Below, piece after piece: positions 35,954 through 45,500 of a DNA stretch of 64,000 nucleotides. The DNA is from Leclercia sp. 29361 (GTDB lineage Bacteria > Pseudomonadota > Gammaproteobacteria > Enterobacterales > Enterobacteriaceae): contig NZ_CP049786.1 of the NCBI RefSeq assembly GCF_011290365.1, forward strand, positions 4,340,001-4,404,000, given 5' to 3'. Numbering within the stretch: the stretch's first letter is position 1; every line of letters begins with the position of its first letter. A model generated the notes under the pieces. It had not been told where the DNA came from. It did not search any database and saw nothing but the letters and a program-made list of their open reading frames with translations. The position numbers were made by a program, and so were the translations under genes.

Positions 35954-36457
35954 ATGCATGTAAATGCCTCTGTAACGGCGCATCTGCGCCGTATCACCGC
36001 CACGGATAACCCGGCAATCGCCGGCGTTATCCGCCGGGTATCTGCTGAGTACGGCCTGACGGCCGATAAAGGTTATACCGTTGCGGATCCCAATCTCGAT
36101 GAACTGTACGCGGTGTACAGCCAGCCGGGGCATGCCTATTGGGTGGTGGAGCAGAATGGCCAGGTTGTGGGTGGCGGTGGCGTTGCGCCGCTCTCCTGCA
36201 GCGAGCCGGACATCTGCGAACTGCAAAAAATGTATTTCCTGCCCGTCGTCCGTGGACAAGGCTTAGCCAAAAAACTGGCGTTACAGGCACTGGATCATGC
36301 CCGCGCGCAGGGGTTTAAACGCTGCTATCTTGAAACCACCGCCTTTCTGACCGACGCCATCAGACTGTACGAACATCTCGGCTTTGAGCATATCGACCAG
36401 CCGCTGGGATGTACCGGGCATGTTGATTGCGAAGTGCGAATGTTGAAAACGTTATAA
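35954..36457 (+). CDS. yjgM: YjgM, GNAT-family N-acetyltransferase
   Basis: YjgM is a predicted acetyl-CoA-dependent acetyltransferase of unknown substrate. The acetyl-CoA-binding segment appears as [18 protein letters not shown]. The later part, [19 protein letters not shown], is nearly identical to E. coli YjgM. The start MHVNASV gives the E. coli length of 167. An ATG at 35942, overlapping the valS stop, would add four residues and suggests coupling to valS. Confidence 0.9.
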   Translation: MHVNASVTAHLRRITATDNPAIAGVIRRVSAEYGLTADKGYTVADPNLDELYAVYSQPGHAYWVVEQNGQVVGGGGVAPLSCSEPDICELQKMYFLPVVRGQGLAKKLALQALDHARAQGFKRCYLETTAFLTDAIRLYEHLGFEHIDQPLGCTGHVDCEVRMLKTL

Positions 36458-36539
36458 TTCCTTTCCTGCCCCCTTCTGTTAAGCGGCTGTAAACTGAATG
36501 CTCTACACTCTCAGTTCCACACCATCAGGGGGTAATATC

Positions 36540-37559
36540 ATGTCGAAGATAAAAAGCTACGCCGCACCGCAGGCGGGTGCAGAACTTGAGCTGTACGAAT
36601 ACGATGCGGGCGAGCTGAAAGCAGAAGACGTTGAAGTCCAGGTTGATTACTGCGGGATCTGCCATTCCGATTTGTCGATGATCGATAACGAATGGGGCTT
36701 TTCGCAATACCCGCTGATTGCCGGGCACGAAGTGATTGGCCGCGTGGTGGCCCTCGGCAGTGCCGCGCAGGAAAAAGGGCTGAAGATTGGCCAACGCGTG
36801 GGCATCGGCTGGACCGCACGCAGCTGTGGTCACTGCGATGCCTGTATCAGCGGCAACCAGATTAACTGTCTGGAAGGCGCCACCCCTACCATTCTGAATA
36901 ACGGCGGTTTCGCTGACAAACTGCGCGCCGACTGGCAGTGGGTCATTCCTCTTCCTGAGCAGATGGATATCGAATCTGCCGGTCCGCTGCTGTGCGGCGG
37001 GATCACGGTCTTTAAACCACTGCTGATGCACCACATCACCGCCACCAGCCGCGTGGGGGTAATCGGTATTGGTGGCCTGGGCCATATTGCCATCAAGCTT
37101 CTGCACGCGATGGGCTGTGAAGTAACGGCGTTCAGCTCCAACCCGGCGAAAGAGCAGGAAGTGCTGGCAATGGGTGCTGACAAGGTGGTGAACAGCCGCG
37201 ACCCTGAGCTGTTGAAAGCTCTGGCCGGTCAGTTTGATCTGATCATCAACACCGTTAACGTCGATCTCGACTGGCAGCCGTACTTTGAAGCGCTGGCCTA
37301 CGGCGGTAATTTCCATACCGTGGGTGCTGTCCTGAAGCCACTGCCTGTTCCGGCGTTCACGCTGATTGGCGGCGATCGCAGCGTGTCGGGTTCTGCAACG
37401 GGCACACCTTATGAGCTGCGTAAGCTGATGAAATTTGCCGGTCGCACCAAAGTCGCGCCGACCATCGAGATGTACCCGATGTCGAAAATCAACGACGCTA
37501 TCCAGCACGTCCGTGACGGCAAAGCTCGTTATCGCGTGGTGCTGAAAGCAGACTTTTAA
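36540..37559 (+). CDS. ahr: Ahr (YjgB), NADPH-dependent broad-range aldehyde reductase
   Basis: Ahr is a zinc-dependent medium-chain dehydrogenase that reduces many aldehydes. The start MSKIKSYAA gives 339 residues, the E. coli length; a start 14 codons upstream is less likely. Catalytic zinc ligands appear in CGICHSD (C38) and AGHE, and four structural-zinc cysteines lie in [15 protein letters not shown]. The nucleotide-binding turn is [10 protein letters not shown]. In K-12 it follows the idn genes; here it follows yjgM. Confidence 0.95.
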   Translation: MSKIKSYAAPQAGAELELYEYDAGELKAEDVEVQVDYCGICHSDLSMIDNEWGFSQYPLIAGHEVIGRVVALGSAAQEKGLKIGQRVGIGWTARSCGHCDACISGNQINCLEGATPTILNNGGFADKLRADWQWVIPLPEQMDIESAGPLLCGGITVFKPLLMHHITATSRVGVIGIGGLGHIAIKLLHAMGCEVTAFSSNPAKEQEVLAMGADKVVNSRDPELLKALAGQFDLIINTVNVDLDWQPYFEALAYGGNFHTVGAVLKPLPVPAFTLIGGDRSVSGSATGTPYELRKLMKFAGRTKVAPTIEMYPMSKINDAIQHVRDGKARYRVVLKADF

Positions 37560-37565
37560 GCTGTT

Positions 37566-37600
37566 GTTGCCCGGTGGTGCCAGGCTTACCGGGCCTACGG
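37566..37600. repeat. REP element downstream of ahr
   Basis: A single REP-like unit (TTGCCCGGTGGTGCCAGGCT then TACCGGGCCTACGG) matches the first unit of the pepA-holC REP pair in its core. It lies a few bases after the ahr stop. Confidence 0.75.
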
Positions 37601-37604
37601 GGCG

Positions 37605-37652
37605 GTGCGGTCTGATGCCCTCACCCCGTCCCTCTCCCACCGGGAGAGGGAG
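37605..37652. repeat. GTGCGGTCTG...CCCTCACCCC hairpin repeat, copy 1
   Basis: The unit starts GTGCGGTCTGATGCCCTCAC and ends in the stem CCCTCTCCC-ACC-GGGAGAGGG (37630-37650). The same unit occurs twice at 56725-56820. It follows directly on a REP element. Confidence 0.8.
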
Positions 37653-37661
37653 CAAACATTA

Positions 37662-37687
37662 AAAACGGTAACGGTTGTTACCGTTTT
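37662..37687. terminator. Bidirectional terminator between ahr and dhaK
   Basis: AAAACGGTAAC and GTTACCGTTTT form an 11-pair stem with a four-base loop. It can act for ahr on the plus strand and the kinase gene on the minus strand. Confidence 0.7.
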
Positions 37688-37717
37688 GCATTTACCTCGC
37701 CACCCGGCAATTTCCCA

Positions 37718-39355
37718 CTATCGCACCAGGGCCGCAAATACCTCAGCCACTGCCACCGCCCCAGGATCGGCTACCCCGTCAAGATTCTCTTTATTCACAT
37801 AGGATGAGCGCCCCGCTCCGGCTTTGCTCATACTCGCCGTGGCATCCGCCCCCTCTTTTGCAGCCCTGGCGGCAGCCTGAATATCCCCTGTCTGAAACGC
37901 TTCCAGCGCGGGCTGGAGCGCGTCGATCAAGGTGCGATCCCCGCGATCGGCCCCGCCATACTGTTTCATTTGCGCAAGCCCGGTCAGCAAGGCAGCGGGC
38001 AAGGCTTTCCCGCTCCGCAGCGCCTGTCCGGCGGCGGTAAAGAAGATCGACATCAATACCCCGCTCGATCCTCCCATCACCGTCGCCAGCCGCTCGCCCA
38101 CCACCAGCAGCAGCTGCGGCAGATCGTTCAGCGGCAGGCGCTCCTCCTCCAGCCATTGCGCAATGTCCCGTGCACCTTGCGCAAAGGTCGACCCTGTATC
38201 GCCATCCCCCACTTTTGCATCCAGGGCGTTAAGACGATTTTCCAGGGCGATTAAGCAACCCGTGGCCGCAGCGAGGTACTGCGCGACGTTCGCATTCGCT
38301 GACGGGGTAAATTCCTCGCTGTCATGCAGCGGGGTGTGTGCCAGCGAGCGCAGCGGCGCAAAGGCCACCGGCTTTTGCCAGCCCAGCGTCTCTACCGGCG
38401 CGTTGAGCGCCTCTTCAAAGTTCGGGTTTAGCTTCAACAGGGACAAGGAAAAGCCCTTCATGTCCAGCGAACTCACCAGCGGTGCCGGACCAATCAAATA
38501 CGCGATCTGATCTTTCAGCGCCGAATGCGCCAGCTCTTTGGTCAGCAGCGCCATCTCCAGCGCCGAGACGCCGCCGAGGTTATTGATCAGCACCGCCAGC
38601 CGCCCAACACCTGCCTGCGCCAGCAAGGGTTTCACCAGCGTATCGATAATCGCCCTGCTGTTTTGCGTCTCGACCACCGACGCCCCTGGCTCACCGTGGA
38701 TCCCCAGCCCCAGCTCGACGTGACCTTTTCTGATGCGCCCCTCTTCATCGTCGCTGCCCGGCAGATTGCAGGTCTGTATCGCCACGCCCAGACTCCAGAG
38801 ATTATCGCAGGCCTGAAGGGCCATATCCCGCACGTCCCTCAGCGATTTCCCCTGTTCGGCAGCATGCCCGGCAATTTTATGCACCAGCGCGGTTCCGGCA
38901 ATGCCCCGCGGCTGATTGTTATCCGGGAGAGCGATATCATCGGCCACAATCACCATCTCCACTTTGAGCCCGAAGCGCTTGGCTTTTTCTGCCGCGAGGC
39001 CAAAGTTGAGACGATCCCCGGTGTAGTTTTTGACGATCAGCAGGCAGCCCTGCTCGCCGGTCACCGCCACGATGGCATTCAGCACCGCCTCTACGCTCGG
39101 GGAAGCAAACAGATCGCCGCAGACGGCAGCGGTCAGCATCCCTTTACCCACAAACCCCGCATGCGCCGGTTCATGACCGGATCCGCCGCCGGAAATCACC
39201 GCCACGCGGCTTTTATCCCAGTCGGCGCGCACCACCACACGGATCGCCGGATCGCTATCCAGTTTGACAAGATTGCCGTGCGGGGCGGAGATGAGCATAC
39301 CTTCAATGGCGTCATTAACCAGCTGTTTGCGGTCATTAAAGAAGAATCTGGACAT
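37718..39355 (-). CDS. dhaK: Single-chain ATP-dependent dihydroxyacetone (glycerone) kinase
   Basis: The protein fuses the DhaK substrate-binding domain (1-330) and the DhaL ATP-binding domain (about 365-545). It resembles the ATP-dependent kinase of Citrobacter freundii rather than the PTS-fed DhaKLM of E. coli. The histidine that binds the substrate carbonyl covalently is H220 (GIHGEPGAS), the Citrobacter position. Motifs GGGSGHEPAH (56-65), DAKVGDGDTGSTF and GGSSGVLMS are intact. The start MSRFFFN gives 545 residues; an upstream in-frame ATG would run 66 codons into the yjgR start. No dhaR, glycerol dehydrogenase or other dha gene is beside it. The symbol follows the Citrobacter name. Confidence 0.85.
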   Translation of the reverse strand: MSRFFFNDRKQLVNDAIEGMLISAPHGNLVKLDSDPAIRVVVRADWDKSRVAVISGGGSGHEPAHAGFVGKGMLTAAVCGDLFASPSVEAVLNAIVAVTGEQGCLLIVKNYTGDRLNFGLAAEKAKRFGLKVEMVIVADDIALPDNNQPRGIAGTALVHKIAGHAAEQGKSLRDVRDMALQACDNLWSLGVAIQTCNLPGSDDEEGRIRKGHVELGLGIHGEPGASVVETQNSRAIIDTLVKPLLAQAGVGRLAVLINNLGGVSALEMALLTKELAHSALKDQIAYLIGPAPLVSSLDMKGFSLSLLKLNPNFEEALNAPVETLGWQKPVAFAPLRSLAHTPLHDSEEFTPSANANVAQYLAAATGCLIALENRLNALDAKVGDGDTGSTFAQGARDIAQWLEEERLPLNDLPQLLLVVGERLATVMGGSSGVLMSIFFTAAGQALRSGKALPAALLTGLAQMKQYGGADRGDRTLIDALQPALEAFQTGDIQAAARAAKEGADATASMSKAGAGRSSYVNKENLDGVADPGAVAVAEVFAALVR

Positions 39356-39492
39356 AGCTTTCCAATATGTTGTGAATCGTATGCAAAAGCATAGTCCGTG
39401 CTGGATATCGCGCCGCAAAGTCAGAAATTGACCCGCTCTTTTTACCGTCAGGTTGCCTATACTCCACGCAGGACTGAACGAGGAAGCCGACC

Positions 39493-40995
39493 ATGAGTAC
39501 ACCCCTGCTGATTGCCCGGACGCGGGATAACGAACAATTTCTTCTGCCCGCAATGGCTAACCGACATGGCCTGATTACCGGTGCCACCGGCACGGGTAAA
39601 ACCGTGACGCTGCAAAAGCTGGCCGAGTCATTTTCGAGTATTGGCGTGCCGGTTTTTATGGCCGATGTTAAAGGCGATCTCAGCGGCGTTGCCCGGGAAG
39701 GGGTCGGCTCGGAAAAGCTCCTTGAACGGCTGAACAACATCGGCGTTACCGACTGGCAACCAGAGGGTAATCCGGTGGTGGTCTGGGATATTTTCGGGGA
39801 GAAAGGTCATCCGGTGCGCGCCACTGTCTCCGATCTCGGCCCACTGCTGCTGGCGCGTCTGCTCGACCTCAACGAGGTACAGACTGGCGTGCTGAACATC
39901 ATCTTCCGCATTGCCGACGATCAGGGGCTGCTGCTGCTCGATTTCAAAGATCTGCGGGCCATTACGCAGTACATCGGGGATAACGCCAAATCTTTCCAGA
40001 ATCAGTATGGCAATATCAGCAGCGCCTCCGTGGGGGCTATCCAGCGTGGATTGCTGACGCTGGAGCAACAGGGTGCTGAACACTTCTTTGGCGAACCTAT
40101 GCTGGATATCAAAGACTGGATGCGCACCGACAGCAACGGCAAAGGCATCATCAATATTCTGAGTGCGGAAAAGCTCTACCAGATGCCAAAGCTCTACGCC
40201 GCCAGCCTGCTGTGGATGCTCTCTGATCTCTTTGAGCAACTGCCGGAGGCGGGCGACCTGGAAAAACCGAAGCTGGTCTTCTTCTTTGACGAAGCCCATC
40301 TGCTGTTCAGCGATGCCCCGCAGGTGCTGCTGGATAAGATCGAACAGGTGATCCGCCTGATCCGCTCTAAAGGTGTGGGTGTCTGGTTTGTTTCGCAGAA
40401 CCCCGCCGATATTCCCGATAACGTGCTGGGCCAGCTGGGCAACCGTGTCCAGCACGCCCTGCGCGCCTTTACGCCAAAAGATCAGAAGGCGGTGAAAGCC
40501 GCAGCGCAGACCATGCGCGCCAACCCGGCCTTTGATACCGAAGCGGCCATTCAGGCGCTGGGGACCGGCGAGGCGCTGATCTCTTTTCTTGATGCCAAAG
40601 GCAGCCCCTCAGTGGTCGAGCGCGCGATGGTGATCGCTCCTAATTCCCGGATGGGGCCGATCGGTGACGATGAGCGTAACGGGCTGATTAACCACTCCCC
40701 GGTCTATGGTAAATACGAAGACGACGTCGATAGAGAATCGGCGTACGAGATGCTGCAAAAAGGGGTACAGGCCAGCCCGGCGCAGCAGGAGGCCCCCGCC
40801 GCGAAGGGCCAGTCCGTTGAGGTCGATGATGGGATCCTCGGCGGGTTGAAGGACATCCTGTTTGGCAGCACCGGCCCGCGCGGCGGTAAACGCGACGGGG
40901 TGGTGCAAACCATGGCGAAAAGCGCGGCGCGTCAGGTGACGAATCAGATTGTACGCGGTGTGCTGGGCAGCTTATTAGGCGGACGCCGACGGTAA
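39493..40995 (+). CDS. yjgR: YjgR, HerA-like ATPase (DUF853)
   Basis: YjgR is a predicted P-loop ATPase of the HerA/FtsK-like group with unknown role. The 500 residues equal the E. coli length. Walker A GATGTGKT lies at 30-37, a Walker B-like segment [13 protein letters not shown] near 265, and [24 protein letters not shown] holds the sensor and arginine region. A basic tail (GGRRR) ends it. Its last 21 bases overlap convergent yhcC. Confidence 0.93.
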   Translation: MSTPLLIARTRDNEQFLLPAMANRHGLITGATGTGKTVTLQKLAESFSSIGVPVFMADVKGDLSGVAREGVGSEKLLERLNNIGVTDWQPEGNPVVVWDIFGEKGHPVRATVSDLGPLLLARLLDLNEVQTGVLNIIFRIADDQGLLLLDFKDLRAITQYIGDNAKSFQNQYGNISSASVGAIQRGLLTLEQQGAEHFFGEPMLDIKDWMRTDSNGKGIINILSAEKLYQMPKLYAASLLWMLSDLFEQLPEAGDLEKPKLVFFFDEAHLLFSDAPQVLLDKIEQVIRLIRSKGVGVWFVSQNPADIPDNVLGQLGNRVQHALRAFTPKDQKAVKAAAQTMRANPAFDTEAAIQALGTGEALISFLDAKGSPSVVERAMVIAPNSRMGPIGDDERNGLINHSPVYGKYEDDVDRESAYEMLQKGVQASPAQQEAPAAKGQSVEVDDGILGGLKDILFGSTGPRGGKRDGVVQTMAKSAARQVTNQIVRGVLGSLLGGRRR

Positions 40996-41916
40996 CGCAG
41001 GCATCCACGGCGTTCCCAGCGCCGAGCCCTGAACCCCCTGCTCGTTCAGGTAGCGATCCAGCTCCACCATCCCCGTCCAGCGGTTCTCGCACCACAGCGG
41101 TGCCAGCAGCGTTGGACGGCGGGCGCTGGCGGAGATGCGGTGATACACCACCTCCGGCGGCGTGTGGCGGATCATCTCTCCGGCCGTCGCCACGTAGTCG
41201 TCCAGCTCAATGCCATTCAGTCGCCCGGCTTCCCAGGCTTTAGCCATAATGCTGCCCGTCACGATATGCAGCGGGTGCAGCTTGATGCCGTCGACGCCGG
41301 TCTCTACCACGCGGTGCAGCGTTTCCAGGCCGTGATGCTGTTCTTCTCCCGGCAGGCCGACAATCAGATGGGTACAGACCTTCAACCCACGCTCGCGTGC
41401 CAGCCGGGTGGTGCGTTGATAGCAGGCAAAATCATGACCGCGGTTGATACGGTGCAGGGTTTTATCGTGGGCGGTCTGCAATCCCAGCTCCAGCCAGATC
41501 TCATACCCCTGCTCTTTGTATTCGCTGAGCAGATCCAGCACCGCCTCCGGCACGCAGTCAGGCCGTGTCCCGACGCAGAGCCCGACGATATTGGCCTGGC
41601 TCACCGCCTGCTGATACATGGAGCGCAGCACCTGCACTTCCGCCCATGTGCTGGTATAGGCCTGAAAATAGGCCAGATACTGATTTGCCCGGTTAACCCG
41701 CGTTGCCTGGTGTGCGAGCTGCGTCGCGATGGACTGGTGTTGCTGCGCTTCGTCGGCAAACGAGGCCACATTACAGAAGGTACAGCCGCCACGCCCGATA
41801 GTGCCGTCGCGGTTCGGGCAGCTAAATCCCCCGTGGAGCGACAGCTTATGGACCTTCTGCCCGTAGCGGCGTGAAAGATCCCCACCAAACATATTGACTA
41901 ATTTCTGTAACTGCAT
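40975..41916 (-). CDS. yhcC: YhcC, radical SAM protein (TIGR01212 family)
   Basis: YhcC is a radical S-adenosylmethionine enzyme of unknown substrate. The cluster-binding cysteines are C33, C45 and C48 (C-x11-C-x2-C), the pattern of the Elp3-like subgroup. The start [12 protein letters not shown] matches E. coli. The C-terminus differs: after GTPWMP it continues with seven residues encoded opposite the end of yjgR, giving 313 residues against 309. In K-12 yhcC adjoins arcB; here the valS/lptFG block separates them. Confidence 0.94.
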   Translation of the reverse strand: MQLQKLVNMFGGDLSRRYGQKVHKLSLHGGFSCPNRDGTIGRGGCTFCNVASFADEAQQHQSIATQLAHQATRVNRANQYLAYFQAYTSTWAEVQVLRSMYQQAVSQANIVGLCVGTRPDCVPEAVLDLLSEYKEQGYEIWLELGLQTAHDKTLHRINRGHDFACYQRTTRLARERGLKVCTHLIVGLPGEEQHHGLETLHRVVETGVDGIKLHPLHIVTGSIMAKAWEAGRLNGIELDDYVATAGEMIRHTPPEVVYHRISASARRPTLLAPLWCENRWTGMVELDRYLNEQGVQGSALGTPWMPALPSASA

Positions 41917-42508
41917 AATCTGATAGACCGCCCCATTGAAAGGGGACAAGCCTGCCATTTTTCACCTCCGACGGCGATGACCTGGATCAATCGTCCCGGC
42001 GTGCTTTTATCCTTTGCATAAATACCCAGGATAATTGCAATTTCATTCATCGCCTTTCTAATTACTTTTCCTTATGTTCGGCAGGATTTTTTCATTTATA
42101 TCGCCTGCGCTGAAAAACAGTGACATCATGCGGGCCTCCACTAATAAGCAGCATTAAATCCTGCTTAAATCGCACTATTTAGCATGCTACCGCTCTAATA
42201 CCGCTTTCATATAGTGAGTCAGATCACACTCCCCTAACGTCCACAGCAAGGTTACCGGGATGTGAATCTCGCCAAATACCCAATAAAATCAGATTGATAC
42301 TCTTCCTTTAGCACATTTTTGTATAAATAAGATTGCCATTTGACCTGTGTACGGATTCCCGATAAGTTGGAAATCCGCTGGAAGCTTTCTGGATGAGCAG
42401 CCTGCTCATCATATTTATGCAGTAGTTGAGATTCCCTCTGAAGCAAGTCCTCAAACTTGTTTGACCTGTGCGAAAAGGATATTAAGAGGGCGAATGCGAG
42501 GTACGCGT
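41917..42508. promoter_or_regulatory. Long yhcC-gltB control region
   Basis: These 592 bases hold no credible gene. A CRP-like site, GTGA-N6-TCAC, is at 42214-42227. A perfect palindrome GATGAGCAG-C-CTGCTCATC is at 42392-42410, and a smaller CAAGT/ACTTG stem lies near 42447. In E. coli the gltBD control region is bound by Lrp, IHF and other regulators over several hundred bases. The long AT-rich stretch 42000-42320 fits that, but I cannot place Lrp sites by eye. Confidence 0.6.
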
Positions 42509-42598
42509 ATGAAACGCAAACCCCGTCGCCGCGCTCTTGCTGTGCCTGTGCGCCACGGTCCGGAGAGAAGTCCCGAAGAGCCTGGGGAGGTTCACTGA
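42509..42598 (+). CDS. Possible gltB leader peptide (29 residues)
   Basis: A short frame MKRKPRRRALAVPVRHGPER plus nine residues starts eight bases after GAGG and stops at 42598, one base before the gltB ATG. Its first 15 residues match the start of the old, extended E. coli GltB reading (MTRKPRRHALSVPVR). In E. coli that frame continues into GltB, but here it is shifted and closes. It may be a translated leader coupled to gltB, or only a relic. Translation is not shown. Confidence 0.4.
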   Translation: MKRKPRRRALAVPVRHGPERSPEEPGEVH

Positions 42599-42599
42599 T

Positions 42600-45500
42600 A
42601 TGTTGTACGATAAATCCCTTGAGAAGGATAACTGTGGTTTCGGCCTGATCGCCCACATAGAAGGCGAACCTAGCCACAAGGTAGTGCGTACCGCTATACA
42701 CGCACTGGCCCGTATGCAGCACCGTGGCGCTATCCTTGCGGATGGTAAAACCGGCGACGGTTGCGGTCTGCTGCTGCAAAAACCGGATCGTTTCTTTCGC
42801 ATCGTAGCGGAAGAGCGCGGCTGGCGTTTAGCCAAAAACTACGCTGTCGGCATGCTGTTCCTGAATCAGGACGCGGAAAAAGCCGCCGTATCGCGCCGCA
42901 TCGTCGAAGAAGAACTTCAACGCGAAACCCTGTCTATCGTCGGCTGGCGCGAAGTGCCCACCAACGAAGGGGTACTCGGTGAAATCGCCCTCTCCTCGCT
43001 GCCTCGTATCGAGCAAATCTTTGTCAACGCGCCTGCGGGCTGGCGTCCACGTGATATGGAACGCCGCCTGTTTATCGCCCGTCGCCGCATTGAAAAACGT
43101 CTCCAGGAAGATAAAGAGTTCTACGTCTGTAGCCTCTCGAACCTGGTGAACATCTATAAAGGTCTGTGTATGCCGGCTGACCTGCCGCGCTTCTACCTGG
43201 ACCTGGCGGACCTGCGTCTGGAATCGGCCATTTGCCTGTTCCACCAGCGCTTCTCCACCAACACCGTTCCACGCTGGCCGCTGGCTCAGCCGTTCCGCTA
43301 TCTGGCGCACAATGGCGAGATCAACACCATCACCGGTAACCGCCAGTGGGCACGCGCCCGTACCTATAAATTCCAGACCCCGTTGATCCCGGATCTGCAC
43401 GATGCAGCGCCGTTCGTCAACGAAACCGGCTCTGACTCCAGTTCCATGGATAACATGCTGGAACTGCTGCTGGCCGGCGGGATGGATATCGTCCGCGCCA
43501 TGCGCCTGCTGGTTCCGCCAGCCTGGCAGAACAACCCGGATATGGATCCTGAGCTGCGTTCCTTCTTCGACTTTAACTCCATGCACATGGAGCCGTGGGA
43601 TGGCCCTGCCGGTATCGTGATGTCCGACGGGCGCTTTGCCGCCTGTAACCTCGACCGTAACGGTCTGCGCCCGGCGCGCTACGTCATCACCAAAGACAAG
43701 CTGATCACCTGCGCCTCTGAAGTGGGGATCTGGGATTACCAGCCTGACGAAGTGGTTGAGAAAGGCCGCGTAGGGCCTGGCGAGCTGATGGTAATCGACA
43801 CCCGCGGTGGCCGTATCCTGCACTCCGCGGAAACCGATAACGATCTGAAAAGCCGTCATCCGTACAAAGAGTGGATGGAGAAAAACGTTCGCCGTCTGGT
43901 GCCGTTTGAAGATCTGCCGGATCAGGACGTGGGCAGCCGCGAGCTGGATGACGATACCCTCGCCAGCTACCAGAAACAGTTTAACTACAGCGCGGAAGAG
44001 CTGGACTCGGTTATCCGCGTGTTAGGCGAAAACGGCCAGGAAGCGGTCGGCTCCATGGGTGATGATACCCCGTTTGCCGTGCTCTCCAGCCAGCCGCGTA
44101 TCATTTACGATTACTTCCGTCAGCAGTTCGCGCAGGTGACCAACCCGCCGATCGATCCGCTGCGTGAAGCCCACGTAATGTCGCTGGCCACCAGCATCGG
44201 TCGTGAGATGAACGTCTTCTGCGAAGCCGAAGGTCAGGCGCACCGTCTGACCTTTAAGTCGCCGATCCTGCTGTACTCCGATTTTAAACAGCTCACCACT
44301 CTGCAAGAGGAGCACTACCGCGCCGACACGCTCGATATCACCTTCGACGTGACCGAAGCGACCCTCGAAGAGACGGTGAATGCGCTGTGTGACAAAGCGG
44401 AACAGATGGTGCGTAACGGCACCGTTCTGCTGGTGCTGTCCGACCGTAACATTGCGAAGAACCGCCTGCCGGTTCCGGCACCAATGGCCGTCGGTGCTAT
44501 CCAGACCCGTCTGGTCGATAAGAGCCTGCGCTGCGACGCCAACATCATTGTGGAAACCGCCAGCGCGCGTGACCCACACCACTTCGCGGTGCTGCTGGGC
44601 TTCGGTGCGACGGCGATCTACCCGTACCTGGCCTACGAAACGCTGGCCAAGCTGGTAGACGGCCAGGCCATCGACAAAGATTACCGTACCGTGATGCTGA
44701 ACTACCGTAACGGCATCAATAAAGGCCTGTACAAGATCATGTCCAAGATGGGCATCTCGACCATCGCCTCTTACCGCTGCTCGAAGCTGTTCGAAGCTGT
44801 CGGTCTGCATGACGACGTGGCCGACCTCTGCTTCCAGGGCGTGATCAGCCGTATTGGCGGAGCGGGCTTTAGCGACTTCCAGCAGGATCTGCTGAACCTC
44901 TCCAAACGCGCCTGGCTGGCTCGTAAGCCACTGGATCAGGGCGGACAGCTGAAGTATGTCCACGGCGGTGAATACCACGCCTATAACCCGGACGTGGTGC
45001 GTACCCTGCAACAGGCCGTCCAGAGCGGCGAGTACAGCGATTATCAGCAGTATGCCGAGCTGGTGAACAACCGTCCGGCGGCCACGCTGCGCGATCTGCT
45101 GGCGGTGAACCCGGGCGATACCGCTGTAAGCATTAACGACGTTGAACCGGCCACGGAACTGTTCAAACGCTTTGATACCGCCGCGATGTCTATCGGCGCG
45201 CTGAGCCCGGAAGCCCACGAGGCACTGGCAGAAGCGATGAACAGCATCGGCGGGAACTCCAACTCCGGCGAAGGCGGTGAAGATCCGGCGCGCTACGGCA
45301 CCAACAAAGTGTCGCGCATCAAGCAGGTCGCTTCCGGCCGCTTCGGTGTGACCCCAGCGTACCTGGTCAACGCCGACGTAATCCAGATTAAAGTTGCCCA
45401 GGGTGCGAAACCGGGCGAAGGCGGACAGTTACCGGGTGACAAAGTGACCCCGTATATCGCCAAACTGCGCTACTCGGTACCGGGCGTGACGCTGATCTCC

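Noticed and set aside
42537-42599. Upstream in-frame extension of GltB by 21 codons
   Set aside because: The extension lacks its own ribosome-binding site and shares only its last residues with the old E. coli reading. The ATG at 42600 has a strong site and gives the accepted length.
42252-42779. Minus-strand frame of 175 codons over the gltB promoter and start
   Set aside because: It covers the regulatory region and the conserved gltB N-terminus and shows no recognisable protein features.
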